64,000 nucleotides of DNA from Xanthostigma xanthostigma (GCA_963575645.1 OY754469.1:49682753-49746752); one strand, 5' to 3'. Positions 23,640-37,055 are shown, counted from the stretch's first letter. Notes: a model not told the origin generated them from the letters alone. Translations and numbers: made by a program.

Positions 23640-24600
23640 CATTGATGTCGGATTGCAAGCATATCCTGAGAATCAGAACTATAGCTAATATCTGTCGGCA
23701 GTTCACAGTGAGAACTGAGAACTTATTATGTTTACCAAACGTGTGTCTTATTAAATATCTACGTGTATAGTCATCTTGTTAAACAGTTCTAAATATCAAA
23801 TATTACAGCGAAATTCGAGTAAAGACGTTGTCGCTTTGTTGATTTCCAAGAACTTTATTTATTTATTTCATGCAAAAAATATCAATGAAATCCGCAGACA
23901 TTATATATATATATACAATTCGAAGGTATTTTACATGTTGACAATCACTGTGTTTCCATATAACTCAGTCACATATGAATGGGATGGCAGATTAAAACGC
24001 AAACAGACTGTAAAAATATTCAAATAAGTAATATATGTACCACATCATGCATTATCATATAAACATGTCACATGAAATACGTTCCCACACATTATAACGT
24101 TGTCGAAAGAAATGATGCAGATTATGTCACTACGAGAGTATGAGGGACAAAATGGAAAAATAGAAGATTCTAATATTTTCGATGAAATTTCAGAAAAATT
24201 AAAAATCTTATTTTTTATAAAACTGAACTGACATTGTTTTTTTATAATTTTATTATTTACTAGCAGCCCAGTTCGGAATTGTCCAGGTTTGTAGTTACTC
24301 TTAACAAATCTGCCATACATTGTATTGACATAATATCTCTAGTGATCAAGACAGCGTATGCTTTGTTCGACTTGCTTCAGTAAAATTTTCACCGCTATGT
24401 TAAATAAAAATATAGACTAAAATCTGACCAGACAACGTACCAACCTATAAATTAAAAAATGTATGTAAATCGGGTCAGTGGATTCTCGAGTAATAAGCGT
24501 TTTCTAATATTAGAGATTAAAAATCCGTTTATGGTGGGAGTGACGTGTCAATGTGGTGGAAGAACGGGTTTAAATGTTCAGTGAAAAAAATTCATGAGAC
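23640..24600. other. No gene identified
   Basis: AT-rich, with a short TA run at 23902-23915. Open frames are short and unsupported. Confidence 0.45.
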
Positions 24601-24660
24601 TGACAGTATTTTTAGTAACAGGTATTTTGGAACTGTGCCGCAAATAAAACAGAGCATATT

Positions 24661-25225
24661 GTTACGAGATCTGAAAAATACCTGTTACTGACCACGGTAT
24701 AACTAGTCGAGGTCAGGAGTGAAGATTTTCAGGGTTTTTTGCTTTTTTTGCCAGAGCGCCAATCTAGAGACCCCCCTTCCCCCGTTTTCGAGGTCGCTGA
24801 ACACGATGGTAAGGAGCCCACAATTATTTTTCTTTGGAAACCCCTTCAAATTGGCCCCTCTTATTTCTACACTTTGCAAAAAAATTTAAAAAAAATTTTA
24901 AAGACCATTTTGCAGGGAAATTAATTCTCTACCAAAAATATTTCGTGTTTTTTTCTGTAAATTAATACTTTAAGAATTACAGGCCAGATGAACATTTATA
25001 GAGATTTTAAGTGTGTTCAATTTTTTTTAAATTGTTTTCGAAAGGATGGAAATCATAAGAGTCAATTTGAAGGGGTTGCCGAGAAAAAAATTGTAAGAGC
25101 CTCAACATCGTGTTCAGCGACATCGAAAGCGGGGGAAGAGTCTCTAGATTGGCACTCTGGCAAAAAAAGTACCCCTTTCAACTCTAGATCTCGACTAAAC
25201 AAAGAATACAACAGGTCACGGGTAA
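24661..25225. repeat. Imperfect long inverted-repeat element
   Basis: Left arm 24665-24850 and right arm 25060-25222 share GCCAATCTAGAGAC, TCGCTGAACACGATG and AACCCCTTCAAATTG in inverse. The pairing is about 160 bp long with mismatches. Confidence 0.65.
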
Positions 25226-25279
25226 CGAAATAATATTTTACAACATACTGTAGCAAGTTTTGTTACATTAAACTCTCTC

Positions 25280-25441
25280 TTTTTTGTAATATTGTAAAAA
25301 TTAGTTTTCCTTAGCTACGCTGGAAAAATGAATGTTGTTATTATTTTGGAAACATTTAGTTGATTATTTTTTTCAAAATAATAACAACATTCATTTTTCC
25401 AGCGTAGCTAAGGAAAACTAATTTTGACGATATTACAAAAA
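25280..25441. repeat. Perfect 52-bp palindrome with 25-nt loop
   Basis: Arms 25297-25348 and 25374-25425 are exact reverse complements, extended outward with few mismatches to 25280 and 25441. It adjoins MITE family A copy 2. Non-coding. Confidence 0.8.
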
Positions 25442-25693
25442 ATTGGTTGTCTGTAAAGTCGGTTTACGGACGATAGTTTTACGTGATAACGTATTCCGCT
25501 CGAATATCATATGTAATAATACACAACCTAAATTTTAGTAGCTGTCAAACTTGGGCCGATCTGCTTCTCTATCGCTTATACTGCGCTCTCGCTTGCACGC
25601 ACAGGGTCAGGCGGAACGTTACGGCGTTACACTTTTTCGTGCGTGCAGCTGGTGTTTCATCAATTTATAAGACGTTATCACGTCAAAAAATGA
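25441..25693. repeat. MITE family A, copy 2 (inverted)
   Basis: Reverse orientation relative to copy 1, from AATTGGTTGTCTGTAAAGTC to GACGTTATCACGTC. Confidence 0.75.
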
Positions 25694-26289
25694 GAGAGAA
25701 TTAATGTAACAAAACTTGCTACAATACTAAGCGCTTAATTGCTTGCGTGTTGTTAAATAAAAATATAATATATTCCCATCTCTATCATAGTGTCGTGAAT
25801 TAGGAAAAGTAATTAAGTGAATATGTGAGAAGCGGTACTGTTTCATTTGTCGGAGAAAATGGATACCTAATTCGTAAAATCCACGCGCTCACTAGAGGAT
25901 TAAACATAATGTTATATTATGCACAACGTGTGTTCGTCGACGATAATTAAACCAGAAACTAATTTCCATTCGATTTATCAGACTGCATCTTAAGCTAGCG
26001 CTATTTGTAAACGGCACAATATTGAACCACGACGCGAATATCTTTTGTTTAATGTATTTCGACGATCTGAAATTTAATATCTACAGTACGGCTTTTGTCA
26101 CGGAGTAAAATAATTTGAAAATAATCTGTTTTTATTGGAACACTACTCCAGACTCTTGTGTTTGCTTTGATAGGCAAAATAAGTAAAATAACAATGAATT
26201 TTTACAGGGCGTTCTTTTATCGTATCGCAAGAGAGAGACTATTTTAAACGATACTGATAAATGAAATTGTGACAGCACCTCTGTATGTA
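25694..26289. other. No gene identified
   Basis: AT-rich single-copy-looking sequence with no supported exon on either strand. Confidence 0.45.
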
Positions 26290-26690
26290 AAAATAATAAT
26301 AATAATGTGTTTAACGTCCGTTTCTCGACTTTATGTCATATATCAGACGCCATTCGCACCATTACTATTTTCCATCTATCACACTTCCCGTTATTTTCTA
26401 CATTTTTTTAACTTCAACTAATTAATAGCAATGGACGACTGAAGGAATTTTAGGACATTACGATAAGGTAGGCAAATTTTGAGCATATGAGTTTCATAGG
26501 TAATCGGCCAAGGCCTTGAATAAGGAGCCATCTCGATATTTATCTGAAATCATTGAGGGAAACCATGGAAAACTTCAACAAGATGGTCGTTTCTCGGCGA
26601 GAGGCAGCAGGAAAAAGTCCCAGCCACATCTGCTTCCGCCAGGATTCGAACCCAGTACCTCCCGAATGAGAGTCTGTTTCACAGGTAATC
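26290..26690 (-). mobile_element. SINE copy 4 (near full length, minus)
   Basis: On the plus strand it runs tail first (AATAATAATGTGTTTAACGT) through the body to the B-box region GGATTCGAACCC. It is the most complete uninterrupted copy, though the A-box end is cut by copy 5. Confidence 0.7.
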
Positions 26691-26892
26691 GGCCAAGGCT
26701 TTGAATAAGGAGCCATCTCGATATTTATCTGGAATTATTGAGGGAAATCATGGAAAACCTCAACAAGATGTCCGTTTCTCGGCGAGTCGCAACAGGAAAA
26801 AGTCCCAACCACATCTGCCCCCGCCGGGATTCGAACCCGATATCTCCCAAATGCGACTCTAGCGCTCTCTCCACTACAACACCCCGCTCGTG
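26685..26892 (-). mobile_element. SINE copy 5 (head and body, minus)
   Basis: Directly after copy 4 in the same orientation, sharing the CAGGTAATCGGCCAAGG to CTACAACACCCCGCTC span including GGGATTCGAACCC. A tandem pair. Confidence 0.7.
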
Positions 26893-28079
26893 GACTTCTG
26901 TCTGTATAATTAATGGATACTTTATTTGTCTATTTCTCGGTTCGTGTGTATGTTGATACCTAAATCACTCGAAAACGACTGAACCGATTTATGTCAAGTT
27001 TAGTGTATGTTTGCTAACACTCAAATTTAAAGTATGCGCTATTTTTTATCAAAACTAACACGATTCAAGCTTCGGGAAAAGTATCCCTGACAATCGACTA
27101 AAGTAATAATGTAGTACTTAGACGTCAGGTATAATTAAATGCTTTTTATTATTATTATAGCGAAGGAAGAATTCCCTCAATAGTTTCGCTAATAAAAGCA
27201 TCCAAAACTTCGGCTTCGTCACTGCCACACAAGGGATGCTTGCGAGTCTCATACCATGAAACGGGGCGTTACTGTGAGTTTGGGTCCACGGAGCGACCCA
27301 ATCAGACCGGTCTTTTTGCATGCGCCAAACCGGGCAAGCTAGCATGCCGGAATAGCTTTTATAGGATTTGTAACTGTTACAATCATAATTTTTTGAGTAA
27401 TTTTCCCATCCCCTATTTATGCTAAAACGTGATTGAAATGTTTATAAGAGTTTCTGTGACAAATTAAATAAATAAATATCTACAACAACGGATTTTTACG
27501 TATAACAAATGATTTTGAAAAATCGAGTCTTTCTTATTCAATGTCAATGCAGCGAATAGAACATTATTGTGAATAAGTTGAACACCCCTGTAATTCTTGT
27601 TCCAATTTTAATTGTAAACTGATACCGCGTTTCGAAACCAATTTAAAAGAAAATCTATCAAATCTTCTATAACTTAATTGACAAAATAAACATTATAATG
27701 GATCTTTTAGAACAGTGAAGTAATATGTCATATTCTTATTTCATTCATTGGAATATTCGAAACGGAAATTATTTATCTGGTATTTACTTTTTCTTCTAGA
27801 CTAGCGACAGCGTTCATTGTAGATATTTAGTTGTCCTCAAACTATTTAGCGTTAAAAATCAATGCCATTGTTTAATTTCGTAAAACCAAAATATTGTTGA
27901 CTAAAAGTTTGTTTAATATTTTATTTAGGCACGATAATATATTTACCTGATAATCGTAACCATGTTTCTGATTGCTATTCAGTCAAAATTTGATTTACAA
28001 ATTAATTTTATTATTATTTTATGTTACGTATACACGATATATTTTACCCAAGTGTCTTATTTCACAATAAAAATTTTTA
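26893..28079. other. No gene identified; possible repeat at 27145-27350
   Basis: 27145-27350 is higher in GC than its surroundings and open in two frames, but shows no domain that I can name. The rest is AT-rich. Confidence 0.4.
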
Positions 28080-29036
28080 CAGTGTGAGCGAAAAAAGCAT
28101 AGATTTTTATGGACTATTTGTTGCTACAAACATGGAGTAATTAAATGTTTTGAATTTTTTTTTTCAAAATTATTTCATTGTAGTTTTTAGTTAATAATGT
28201 TTTTCATTAGGTACAAATACTATTGATAACAAAGGACGAATTGTTTTTCTCAGAAATAAGTAGATTAGCTAAATGTTCATAGTTTAAATCAATTATAAAA
28301 AAAAATAATCTCAAAATATATTATATTTTCTTGCTGTCCATCTGTGTACATCAAGAAAACTTAATTTTTCCATTTTTTTTTTCAAATACCAATAATTTTG
28401 TTATATCAAAATTTTAAATATTCTTTATAATAATTAAATATTAAAATCTTTGATTAACGTCTGAATAGAACTCTACAAATAAATAAAATTAAAAAATAAA
28501 AAAAAAATAAAAAAAATTGGTTGTCGTTAATTTTTTATAATTTTGCGATAATTAACTTCTGCGTTCTATTATAAAATAAGTAGATTTTACTACTTAATTA
28601 TTTTTTATATTTTTAGATATTTCTAAAGAAGATCTAAACCCAGATCGAAACGTCATATTTTGTATTATTGATTTATAATTTTATTTGCGTCAATATATAG
28701 TCTTAAAAAAATTGGTCGACAATTTTATTTATTTGAATTAAATATTAATTTTTAACAATAAAAAATAATAAAGTTTTCCATTTCATATTTATACAAATTT
28801 AGTATAATAATGATGTCACTTAGAGGAAATTAGTTGTGTTTCAGATTCAATTACATTTCTAAAGTTTCCTCATCACATAGTTTTTAATTTTGATTTTCCA
28901 AACACAAAAACAAACTTAATTGTAGATTTTAGCGATTGAAAAAAATATAATTTTCTTACGATTTATTTGCTTCTAAATCATTATTTAATTAGTTATTTTA
29001 CAAAAGATATATGTACGATTTTTTCCGCTCACACTG
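28080..29036. mobile_element. Tc1/mariner-type MITE with nested Penelope-like fragment
   Basis: TA dinucleotides flank inverted ends CAGTGTGAGCG(A/G)AAAAAA. The interior is AT-rich with no transposase frame and contains the Penelope-like fragment 28436-28745. Confidence 0.65.
28436..28745 (+). repeat. Penelope-like fragment with degenerate hammerhead core, copy 1
   Basis: Starts ATCTTTGATTAACGTCTGA and ends AATTGGTCGACAATTTTATT. In between is CTAAAGA, a stem (AGATCT...AGATC) and GAAACGTC at about 28626-28656, a mutated hammerhead core. Relatives are at 33103, 46780, 54233 and 63237. Confidence 0.55.
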
Positions 29037-31990
29037 TAACTAACACACAATGAAACTTATAATAGAAAACAGTAATTCAAATAGGTCACATAATGTTTTT
29101 AACACACTTGTCATCAGTTTTTGATAAGTTCACTGTAGATATATAGTTTTGTAAGGTTGGCAGGAACAGGAAATGAGCGGAATAAGAGATGGTGGTTATC
29201 CCGGAATCACAACAATGAGGTGTTTGCGAAGACAACACCAGAGCGTCGGCGGCCGTCACTAACTGTGGCGTCGCGCCAACATATCGCGACGTCGGTTGGC
29301 TGAAAACTTTTTAAAAGAACGACTACCGCCTGCGCATGCCCAGTGACAACAAAGATTAAATAGTCCCTTGTGTCTAGCGTATTATTTTCTTTTACGAATT
29401 ATTTATTTATTTTTTTAATATATATCGGAAAAAACATCGTTTCATAAATGTTCGTTAATAACCCGTTTTATACTTGCATTAAACATAATATATTTTTATC
29501 AATCAATTTTTTCTGCAAACGTTAAACTGCTGAATATATTCATGAATATTTCTGAGGATGTAAACCATCGTTTTTTTATTTAAAAAAATAAGTTCTGTAC
29601 GAATTTCGCATAATAATTAATTAGAGCATTCCATTAAAAAATTAGTTTCGTGTCGTATCTTGAAAAGCGTCTTTATACTAGAAATGTTTAATCGTCACAT
29701 GATTTTTCATGTAAAATATTCTAGTTTTGGTAACTTGTCAATTTTTCATAGTTATAATAATAGCCAAACTAAAAATCAATCGTGATTTTTTATACGGAGA
29801 CTTTAACGGTCAGGCAGAAGGGAAACCTAGATTATATCTCGTCATTAATGTAGTTTGTTGTATAATTTTCACTTCGAAACGCCATTTTTCTGTGCGTTTT
29901 GGTAAAAATTTTGCTTAAAAAACAATTTTTATATGTAGATTAAGGGTTTGTTTTTATGTGAGTACAATTTAATGTTGTACATAACAGCGAATCTGATTAC
30001 GACATTAGACTGGTCCTGTATGTATGAAAACTGTAATTATTTGGACCATAATCTAAGGTCATTGTCAAATTAATTTGTTTGACAATGTTTTGTGCAACCC
30101 AGCATAAGTATTTCTGTTTTTTTTTTTAAAGAAAACTGGAAAATTTTTCGTATCCTTTTCAAATTCGGTGGGTTTAAAGAAAATGACACTCTGAACCTTA
30201 AATTTACCTAATAAACTATATCGCATATATGAGCATATACTCTATTTTGTCGGGATGGTTTTATTCCGTTTTTATCACGTTTTTACTAACTCGCTTTCTT
30301 GTAGGTATGTCTGTCAAGGAGGAATTTTGTAATTGATTTTAAACTAACTTCCTGATTAGATAGAGACTTGAAATTTTTAATATAACTCAGAATTAGGTGA
30401 CAATACAAGAAAAAAGAAGAAAATAATAAAATAAATATAAAATAATTAATAGACCACGTTTTTAAAACGAACTAAAAAGTACAAAATAATGTATTTATGC
30501 CTTATGAGTAGGTTTTTTTTTATTTATTTTCATGACTATCTGTAGTAATATTTACAGTTTTAATTTCAAGTTAATTTAGTCTCAACTCGAGTAAAAATGT
30601 TCCTTTTGAAGTCTCTATAATTAGATATCTTTGAACGATATTTTCACAATTAAAGAGAATAAATAAACCAAATTAATTAATATTAATTGTGTTGCTTAAA
30701 AAAAATATTTATATTTTATTTTCGTCGAAATTATAAAAATGTACCTAAAATTCGACGTAAACGGTTTCGTCTTGCGTCCACGGAAATAACGGTAGATGCT
30801 ATTTTCCGTACACCCTGTATTTGTTTGAATATTGTGACGAAATGTAGAAAGTAAAACCACTTGGAATAGTTGTTACAAACGGTATTTTAACAATTCTCCC
30901 CGTATTGCACATTTGTAACGTTTACTGCCGACAGACTGTTTAACCGTTCAGGAAATTGTTCATCAACCACACACCATCTAAATTTGTATAGTGTATACTG
31001 CAGGATACTGATTTGGTCATGTATAAACAGGTTTTCTACATCTCAAATCGTAAATATCCTTCATATATTTAATAACTTCTATATTGCTAGTGGCCGTAAA
31101 TGGAAGCGTGGCCCATGAATTTAGACAAAAAATGACTGTTTTCTATCTCTTTCTTTTTTACTTGACCCGTTGTGCGCAAGTGTCACGTCTGTAGTGGGGC
31201 AATTAGTAAGTGGAACAGAGCAAGCCATCTCCCTTTCACAGCTTAGTTCTATGTACAAACTGACGCGCATCCAATCACGGACATGCGCATGTGACTCAGA
31301 GTATAATAAGTGAGACAGACGTATAAATGTCTGAACCGTAGTGTTTAAGTCTTTCTCCCGATCTTTGCTAGCAATTTAGAGAGTATTAAATATAAGATAT
31401 CCTTTGCTTAGGCTACATTGGGTCCGTGTTTCTCCTGATCCGATCCGACTATATATTCCGATGTCGTCCCGATCGGAAAAGTGTTGTGATCTGTGGGAGT
31501 ATCATCAACGATTTTTTGTATTGCCTTCTGCTAAAAAAGAACATTCTCCTTTGCAAGAAACATAAAAGACTTGAGTACAGCAAAATAAATCCGAACGGAA
31601 CTTTTTTAAAAACTGATTGTTTTAATGCCTCTGATACTCATCGTCATCTGAACTAACGAAACTGACAGTAATTCAGAATGAAGCTTAATTGGGCTTGAAC
31701 ATCTAAAGTTTACAAATACAGCGGAAAGCTATACGCAGTACAATACCTCAATAGTTATTTCAACCGATAAGCAGGTGGTGCAGGATTCGCACAGTGAAAG
31801 GAATATATATAATGGTTAACCACTTATTTCGATGGGTCAGTTTAGAGTTAGACCAATAACATGTCAATATTATCTTAATTAATTTCTCTTTACTCTATAT
31901 CTGAAATAAATATAGAAACATTGTCGGTTTATAACTACTATTGCCTGATGAAGGTTGGTAATATTAGAGCTCTTAAACAAAACGATTATT
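29037..31990. other. No gene identified; CpG-rich patches at 29200-29350 and 31140-31330
   Basis: These are the two least AT-rich patches between the divergent receptor genes. Each carries a GCGCATG core (CTGCGCATGCCCAGTG near 29330; ACATGCGCATGTG near 31280) like NRF1/EWG sites, so a promoter or 5' exon is possible. I found no signal-peptide exon of the right phase for the alpha-like gene here. The rest is AT-rich. Confidence 0.35.
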
Positions 31991-31994
31991 ATCA

Positions 31995-32615
31995 ACACGA
32001 GTCTATTCGCCATGGGAACTAATTCTAGTGCTCCCTGGTGGCAGAAAATAAAAGCTGCATATGCTTTAATCAGTTTTAAAGTAAGTCACATAATGTATTT
32101 AAGTATAGTGAATAATAAATTCGAAATAAATATTACTGATATTATTAAGTATTTGGGTAATTCTAAAAGACATCTAGTAGAAGGAGAACAGATGTTTAAA
32201 GCAAATCACATTATAGTCAGGGAGTAAGTACATTTTTGGAACTTTGATTTTTCTTCATTGGTTAGTTCTTTTCTTTTCTGTTAATACACCTACATTATTT
32301 TTTTCTTTCATTTAAATAAAAAAGTTTTTTTCCATATTCCATAATGATGAAAATTTGTTAACTGTCATTATGAAATCTTTTTTAACCTAACTAAATCCTA
32401 AATATGTATCTTTTTTTAATTTATCTGTAGCAATGATATAAATGCATTGGAAACCATAACTTGTACAGATCTCAGACAAGAGTAAATTATTTTTCTTTAA
32501 TTTACCCATTACAATAAACTGTCAGATGAAATATATAAATGTGATTAAAGCATATCCAGCTTTTATTTTTTGCCACCAGAGAGCATTAGTATCAGTTCCC
32601 ATGGCGAATACCTAC
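31995..32615. repeat. Inverted-repeat element with short open frame
   Basis: About 65 bp at 32006-32075 (TTCGCCATGGGAACTAATTC ... GCATATGCTTTAATC) is repeated inverted at 32540-32612. A 90-codon frame (31955-32227) crosses it, ending next to GTAAGT-like sequence. Probably an element, not a host exon. Confidence 0.55.
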
Positions 32616-32984
32616 TAATATTATAAAGAGGTAAAGTTTGGGTATAGGATGTAGTCTCCGAAATTACTCATCCGATGAAATCTAATAAGGTTCCAAGTTT
32701 TCACTTGACAGGTTTTCATGGTTTACATTATAAATAAATGACTTGTGTGTGAAAAACTTGGCACCTTTACAGATTTCAATTATTTCTGTACCGAGTATGG
32801 CTCCTTTTCATATACACATTTTTATAGTGGACTATCAGCGCGGACGGCTACATATTTACATGAAATGTTTTTGATGGTATAGGTACATATTATCTGATTT
32901 ATATTTACTATCCCTAATATAATATTCGCTACACAAAATACAGGTGATTCGTTTATGGTTACTACAGTGAATTCGAACAGTGTT

Positions 32985-33545
32985 CGTTTACAGCAGGAGT
33001 GTCAAACAGACTTTTCTAAAGGGCTATTTATAAGACTTAAGATGTGTTAGCGGGCCAGACTCTAAATTAAAAACTAAAACAGATACTATATTAAAATCTT
33101 TATTTATTTATCAAATAAATAAAATTGTCGACCAATTTTTCTCAGATCATATTTAGACAAAAAATAATAAAAATACAAATCAATATAACACAAGATGACG
33201 TTTTGATCCGAATTTGGATCTTCTTCAGAAATATCTAAAAAATACACATATTAATTAGTATTAAATTATTTATTATCTAATAAAATGCACGAAAAATTGA
33301 AAGTTTGAATGATTCAAAAAAATTTTGAAAAATTAATAACAAACAAATTTTATAATTTAGACTTATTTAGTTTAAATCAATATAAAGGTAATAAAAAGGG
33401 TAAATTATCTAGAGCTTGAGGAGCCAGACACCCGAGGTCTCTTGTGTTTGATAAGCTCATTGATATCAGGTGTCTAAAATCCTCACTGGATAAATTTTGG
33501 TCGCGGGCCGTATTGAGATGGCTTGAGGGCCGGATGCGGAAATTT
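32985..33545. mobile_element. hAT-like remnant interrupted by a Penelope-like fragment
   Basis: Left end CAGGAGTGTCAAAC followed by GGGCCAGA, and right part GCGGGCCGTATTGAG to GAGGGCCGGATGCGG, are typical of non-autonomous hAT elements. The middle is replaced by 33103-33262. The ends are decayed and I find no clear duplication. Confidence 0.5.
33103..33262 (-). repeat. Penelope-like fragment, copy 2 (minus)
   Basis: Minus-strand TTCTGAAGAAGATCC, then AAATTCGGATCAAAACGTC: a hammerhead-like core with CTGAAGA and AAAAC in place of CTGATGA and GAAAC. Bounded by ATAAAATTGTCGACCAATTT. Confidence 0.55.
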
Positions 33546-33786
33546 AATGTGAATAAATATTACACAGATATTTAAGAATGACCTTCAAAGTTCCATCCAA
33601 TAGAATATTAATGGCACTTTCTATGGAATTCACAACATATTATGATTGAGATGAGCAGTATAGTATAGTAATTATTTACAGATGCTAATGACCTCTGTTA
33701 TAGAGCGTCTATAATCTACAATCTATCTCTCTCTCTCTTTCTCATTTTTATTGTCTATACCCATTATATTGTCCGCATCGCCTTGT

Positions 33787-34014
33787 ATTTTTTTTTGACG
33801 TGATAACGTCTTATAAATTAATGAAACACCGGCTGCACGCACGAAAAAGTGTCACGTTCCGCCTGAGCCTGAGCGTGCAAGCGAGAGCGCGGTATAAGCG
33901 ATAGAGAGGCACGATCGGCCCAAGCGTCGGCTTGTACGCATTTCAATGTTTCTTTATGACGTTATCACGTAAAACTATCGTCCGTAAACCGACTTTACAG
34001 ACAACCAACTTTTT
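33787..34014. repeat. MITE family A, copy 3
   Basis: Same orientation as copy 1, with TTGACGTGATAACGTC at the left and GACGTTATCACGTAAAAC at the right. It has a different short segment (AGCGTCGGCTTGTACGCAT) near the right end. Confidence 0.75.
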
Positions 34015-34867
34015 TATTTTTTTAGAATCAATTGCCTAACAACAATAACAACCTTTTCACTTTCATGATTATCAGTTTTGATTCAGTTTAAGAAAATTTA
34101 AAAATCTAAACTTATTTGATATCAATTTTAGTGCCAGTGTATTTTTAGATATCTATATTAACTTTTTCCATTCCGTTGGGTGAAAAATCACTTTTCAAAA
34201 TTTTACTTTTTTTTTCGTTTCGACATTCCCCGAATCGAAAAAACATATTTTTGGAAAAAGTCTGTTCGTCTGTGAGGTCAAACGACTGAACGGATTTGAA
34301 CCAAATTGGATGTTATTTAAGTTTGTGATACACTGAAATTTTACTTATGAATCACCTATTAAAGCAGCAGAGTTTTTGATGCAACAGAAGCTGTGCCGCT
34401 GACTACGCAAATCCTTCGTGTCTCTGGGAGCGTAGAAATTCTGTCATATTTAGAACGTGTTGCCGATGGAAAGAAAACAAAATGCATATTATACTATCAG
34501 ATTAAGGCAGCGTACAGTGGCGCCGTCATATACGAACATTTAGAATAAGGAGTGAATTGTGACAATTTTAAACTTCTCTGTCTTTAGAATAGCCGAGCGT
34601 TTAACAATGCAGTAATTTTGACAAGGAAAGATTGGCAACACTGCTCTACCATCATCTATCGATATAGGTAAAAGATAAAAAATACTTTCTGTAGGTAAAA
34701 GAAGTGCTTTTTGTCCAATATCCTTCTAAGTTCTAAGTGTGTATTCACAACGACTTAACTTATCGTTTTGTTAATGACCAAAAATTATCATGTTTACCGT
34801 TCAAAGACGGGAATTTGTCAACTTTTGCACTTTGAATACAATATTTTGGTAACAATAGGTTTGTCCC

Positions 34868-34992
34868 AACAAGCCGGTAAAAGAACCGTACACAGTGTTG
34901 TTACTGCGCAAGACTGTCTTGCGCAGTATCGATTTTTGAGCTAGTGCGCAAGACAGTCTTGCGCAGTGACAAGACTGTGTACGGTTCTGTTA
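34868..34992. repeat. Nested palindromes with ACTGCGCAAGAC units
   Basis: Two near-identical 25-bp palindromes (ACTGCGCAAGAC, one central base, inverse) lie 20 bp apart. Both are enclosed in a larger inverted repeat with outer arms GAACCGTACACAGT / ACTGTGTACGGTTC. Non-coding. Confidence 0.75.
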
Positions 34993-35437
34993 CCGCTCGC
35001 GGCTGCTTGGAATAAACCTAATATTTTGCATTGATTACTAGTCATTTTAAATTCTATGGCCGAAAAGCATCAGCACTTTAATGTCGAATTTTGCAAAATT
35101 CTGTCATTGGAACGTTAAAACTGTGCGCCAATAAAGGCTGCTCGTACAGTTCAGATGGCAACGCGGTGAACAATTCGTAGGTAAAAAGTAGTTATATTTT
35201 CGAGTTACACTTTGAAGATTTAGTGTCATACCAAAGTGTCGTGGAATAACGCTCACAGACGCTCGACAATAGAGGACATAAACGTCTTAATGCATTAAAG
35301 TCTTGCACTTTTTTACACGCTTTATATTAGTTTCACTTGTAAGTTTGTATGTAAGTATGTATGTTTGTAAACTCGTTTGGACTGCAGCAAGTGGTTTATT
35401 ACAGTAGTATAATATGCCAGCAATGTAACTACATTGT

Positions 35438-35520
35438 TTAGCCGTGCGGTCTATAGCACGGGTCTTCGCTGACGTCAACTCTCGGAATCACGGGTCGTGT
35501 GTTCTAATCCCGTCCACGCC
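35438..35520 (+). mobile_element. tRNA-derived retrosequence (different SINE family)
   Basis: TTAGCCGTGCGGTCTATAGC resembles a tRNA A-box region and GTGTTCTAATCCCG a B-box. It ends CACGCC followed by an A-run. No full cloverleaf is evident. Confidence 0.5.
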
Positions 35521-35559
35521 GAAAAAAAAATTGTTTTTTTCGTCAAATTTTTGACAATA

Positions 35560-35880
35560 AATCGAACTAAAAAGTGGAAAATAAATATACTTTAAAAAAA
35601 AATAAAAAACACGCTTTATATCGAACTAAAAAGTAAAAAATATTTTTTTTAAAATAAGCTTAAAACAATAGTGAATAAAAAATACTAGTATTATTGTGAA
35701 AAAAGCGTGAGGCGCTCGATGCACGAAAATGTGGAACAAAGCGCCCCACGCTTTTTTCACAATAAATCTAGTATTTTTTATTCATTATTGTTTTAAGCTT
35801 GTTTTTAAAAAAATATTTTTTACTTTTTAGTTCGATATAAAGCGTGTTTTTTAGTTTTTTTTTCAACTATATTTATTTTG
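35560..35880. repeat. Foldback element
   Basis: Arms containing AAGCTTAAAACAATA, AAAAAATACTAGT and the ATCGAACTAAAAAGTA motif (also at 35562) are inverted around CTCGATGCACGAAAATGTGG. It follows the tRNA-like sequence and its A-run. Confidence 0.65.
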
Positions 35881-35899
35881 TTAAACACTGCGTTAACAC

Positions 35900-37055
35900 T
35901 ACGTGCCATTACCGTAAGTTGTAAACCAATCTTACATATCTACTGCAGTTAAGTCATAAATATTACAGGTACCTAGTTAAGTAACAAGAGGGTAGGTTCA
36001 GAACCGCTTCAATCCCGTGTACGCCAGAAGATGGCGTGTGCCACCCTTTAAATTATCGTTCATATTTAAAACATGTTTCATAGAAAATTAAAAGATTTGC
36101 AATAATAAAATGTCATTAATCAAATTCTAAATCGTAAGCACTTCTTTTAGAAAAGTCGCGAAATCTAAGACACTGTCAGTATCGAAAAAAAACTGAGAAG
36201 CATAAAAGGAAATATAGATACCTATACTATAGTTGAATAGGTACAACCCAAAAAAAAATCATATAAAAAAATGAATTATAGTGAAACTAGTTCAGAGCGC
36301 TTGATTCACTCTTCGTGGACTCAGGGATATTTCAAAGGGTCGCTGTGCCCTGTGAAACATGTTTCTCACTGCAGGTGCCACCAAATATCAAAGGGACAGT
36401 GGCGTGGTTAGGGACTAACACCACAAGAGAGTGTGAGTGTTACTATTTAAATAGGGAAATATTCATTTTTAACATCGATTTACAACAAAAAATCGTAACG
36501 GCTATGTTATAAAATTATGTATTGTGCATGATATCATAGTTTTTCAATGGCTGAACAAAAAAATGATTAAAATAAAATTAAATATATTTAATACATTTTT
36601 TGCAAAAACGAACCATTTAAAGCGATATAGATTTAAAAATAAATTAAACGTATTTTCTGCATTGATACAAAAATTGAGATTAGAATTTGTGAATAGGCAA
36701 AATCATTGAAAGCTACTATTTATATAAAATCATTATTTTCTTATTCTTATTTATCAGATCTGAGGGCTTGTTATAATGAGGTATTTTCGATCGGTCGCTT
36801 TAAAAATACAGATAAAAAATTATATTATAAGTAGATTTGAATGTCAAGAAAGAAACATCCAATTAAAATAATACTTTTTATATTAAAATTAATATTATTA
36901 TTACTTATTAGTTATATATTTTCCATACTACACTATTTAAAATATAATATTTTAAACTTAATAATAAGATAGGTAGATAAAAAAATAGTACGTAGGTAGT
37001 GTTGATAAAAACGATACAAATTTAAAAAATGTGTGAACCAAATATTATACGATAC
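35900..37055. other. No gene identified
   Basis: AT-rich. Short open frames at 36315-36512 and 36524-36709 show no domain or exon borders. Confidence 0.45.

Noticed and set aside
31955..32227. 90-codon frame as a gene
   Set aside because: Overlaps an arm of an inverted-repeat element and lacks a recognisable domain.
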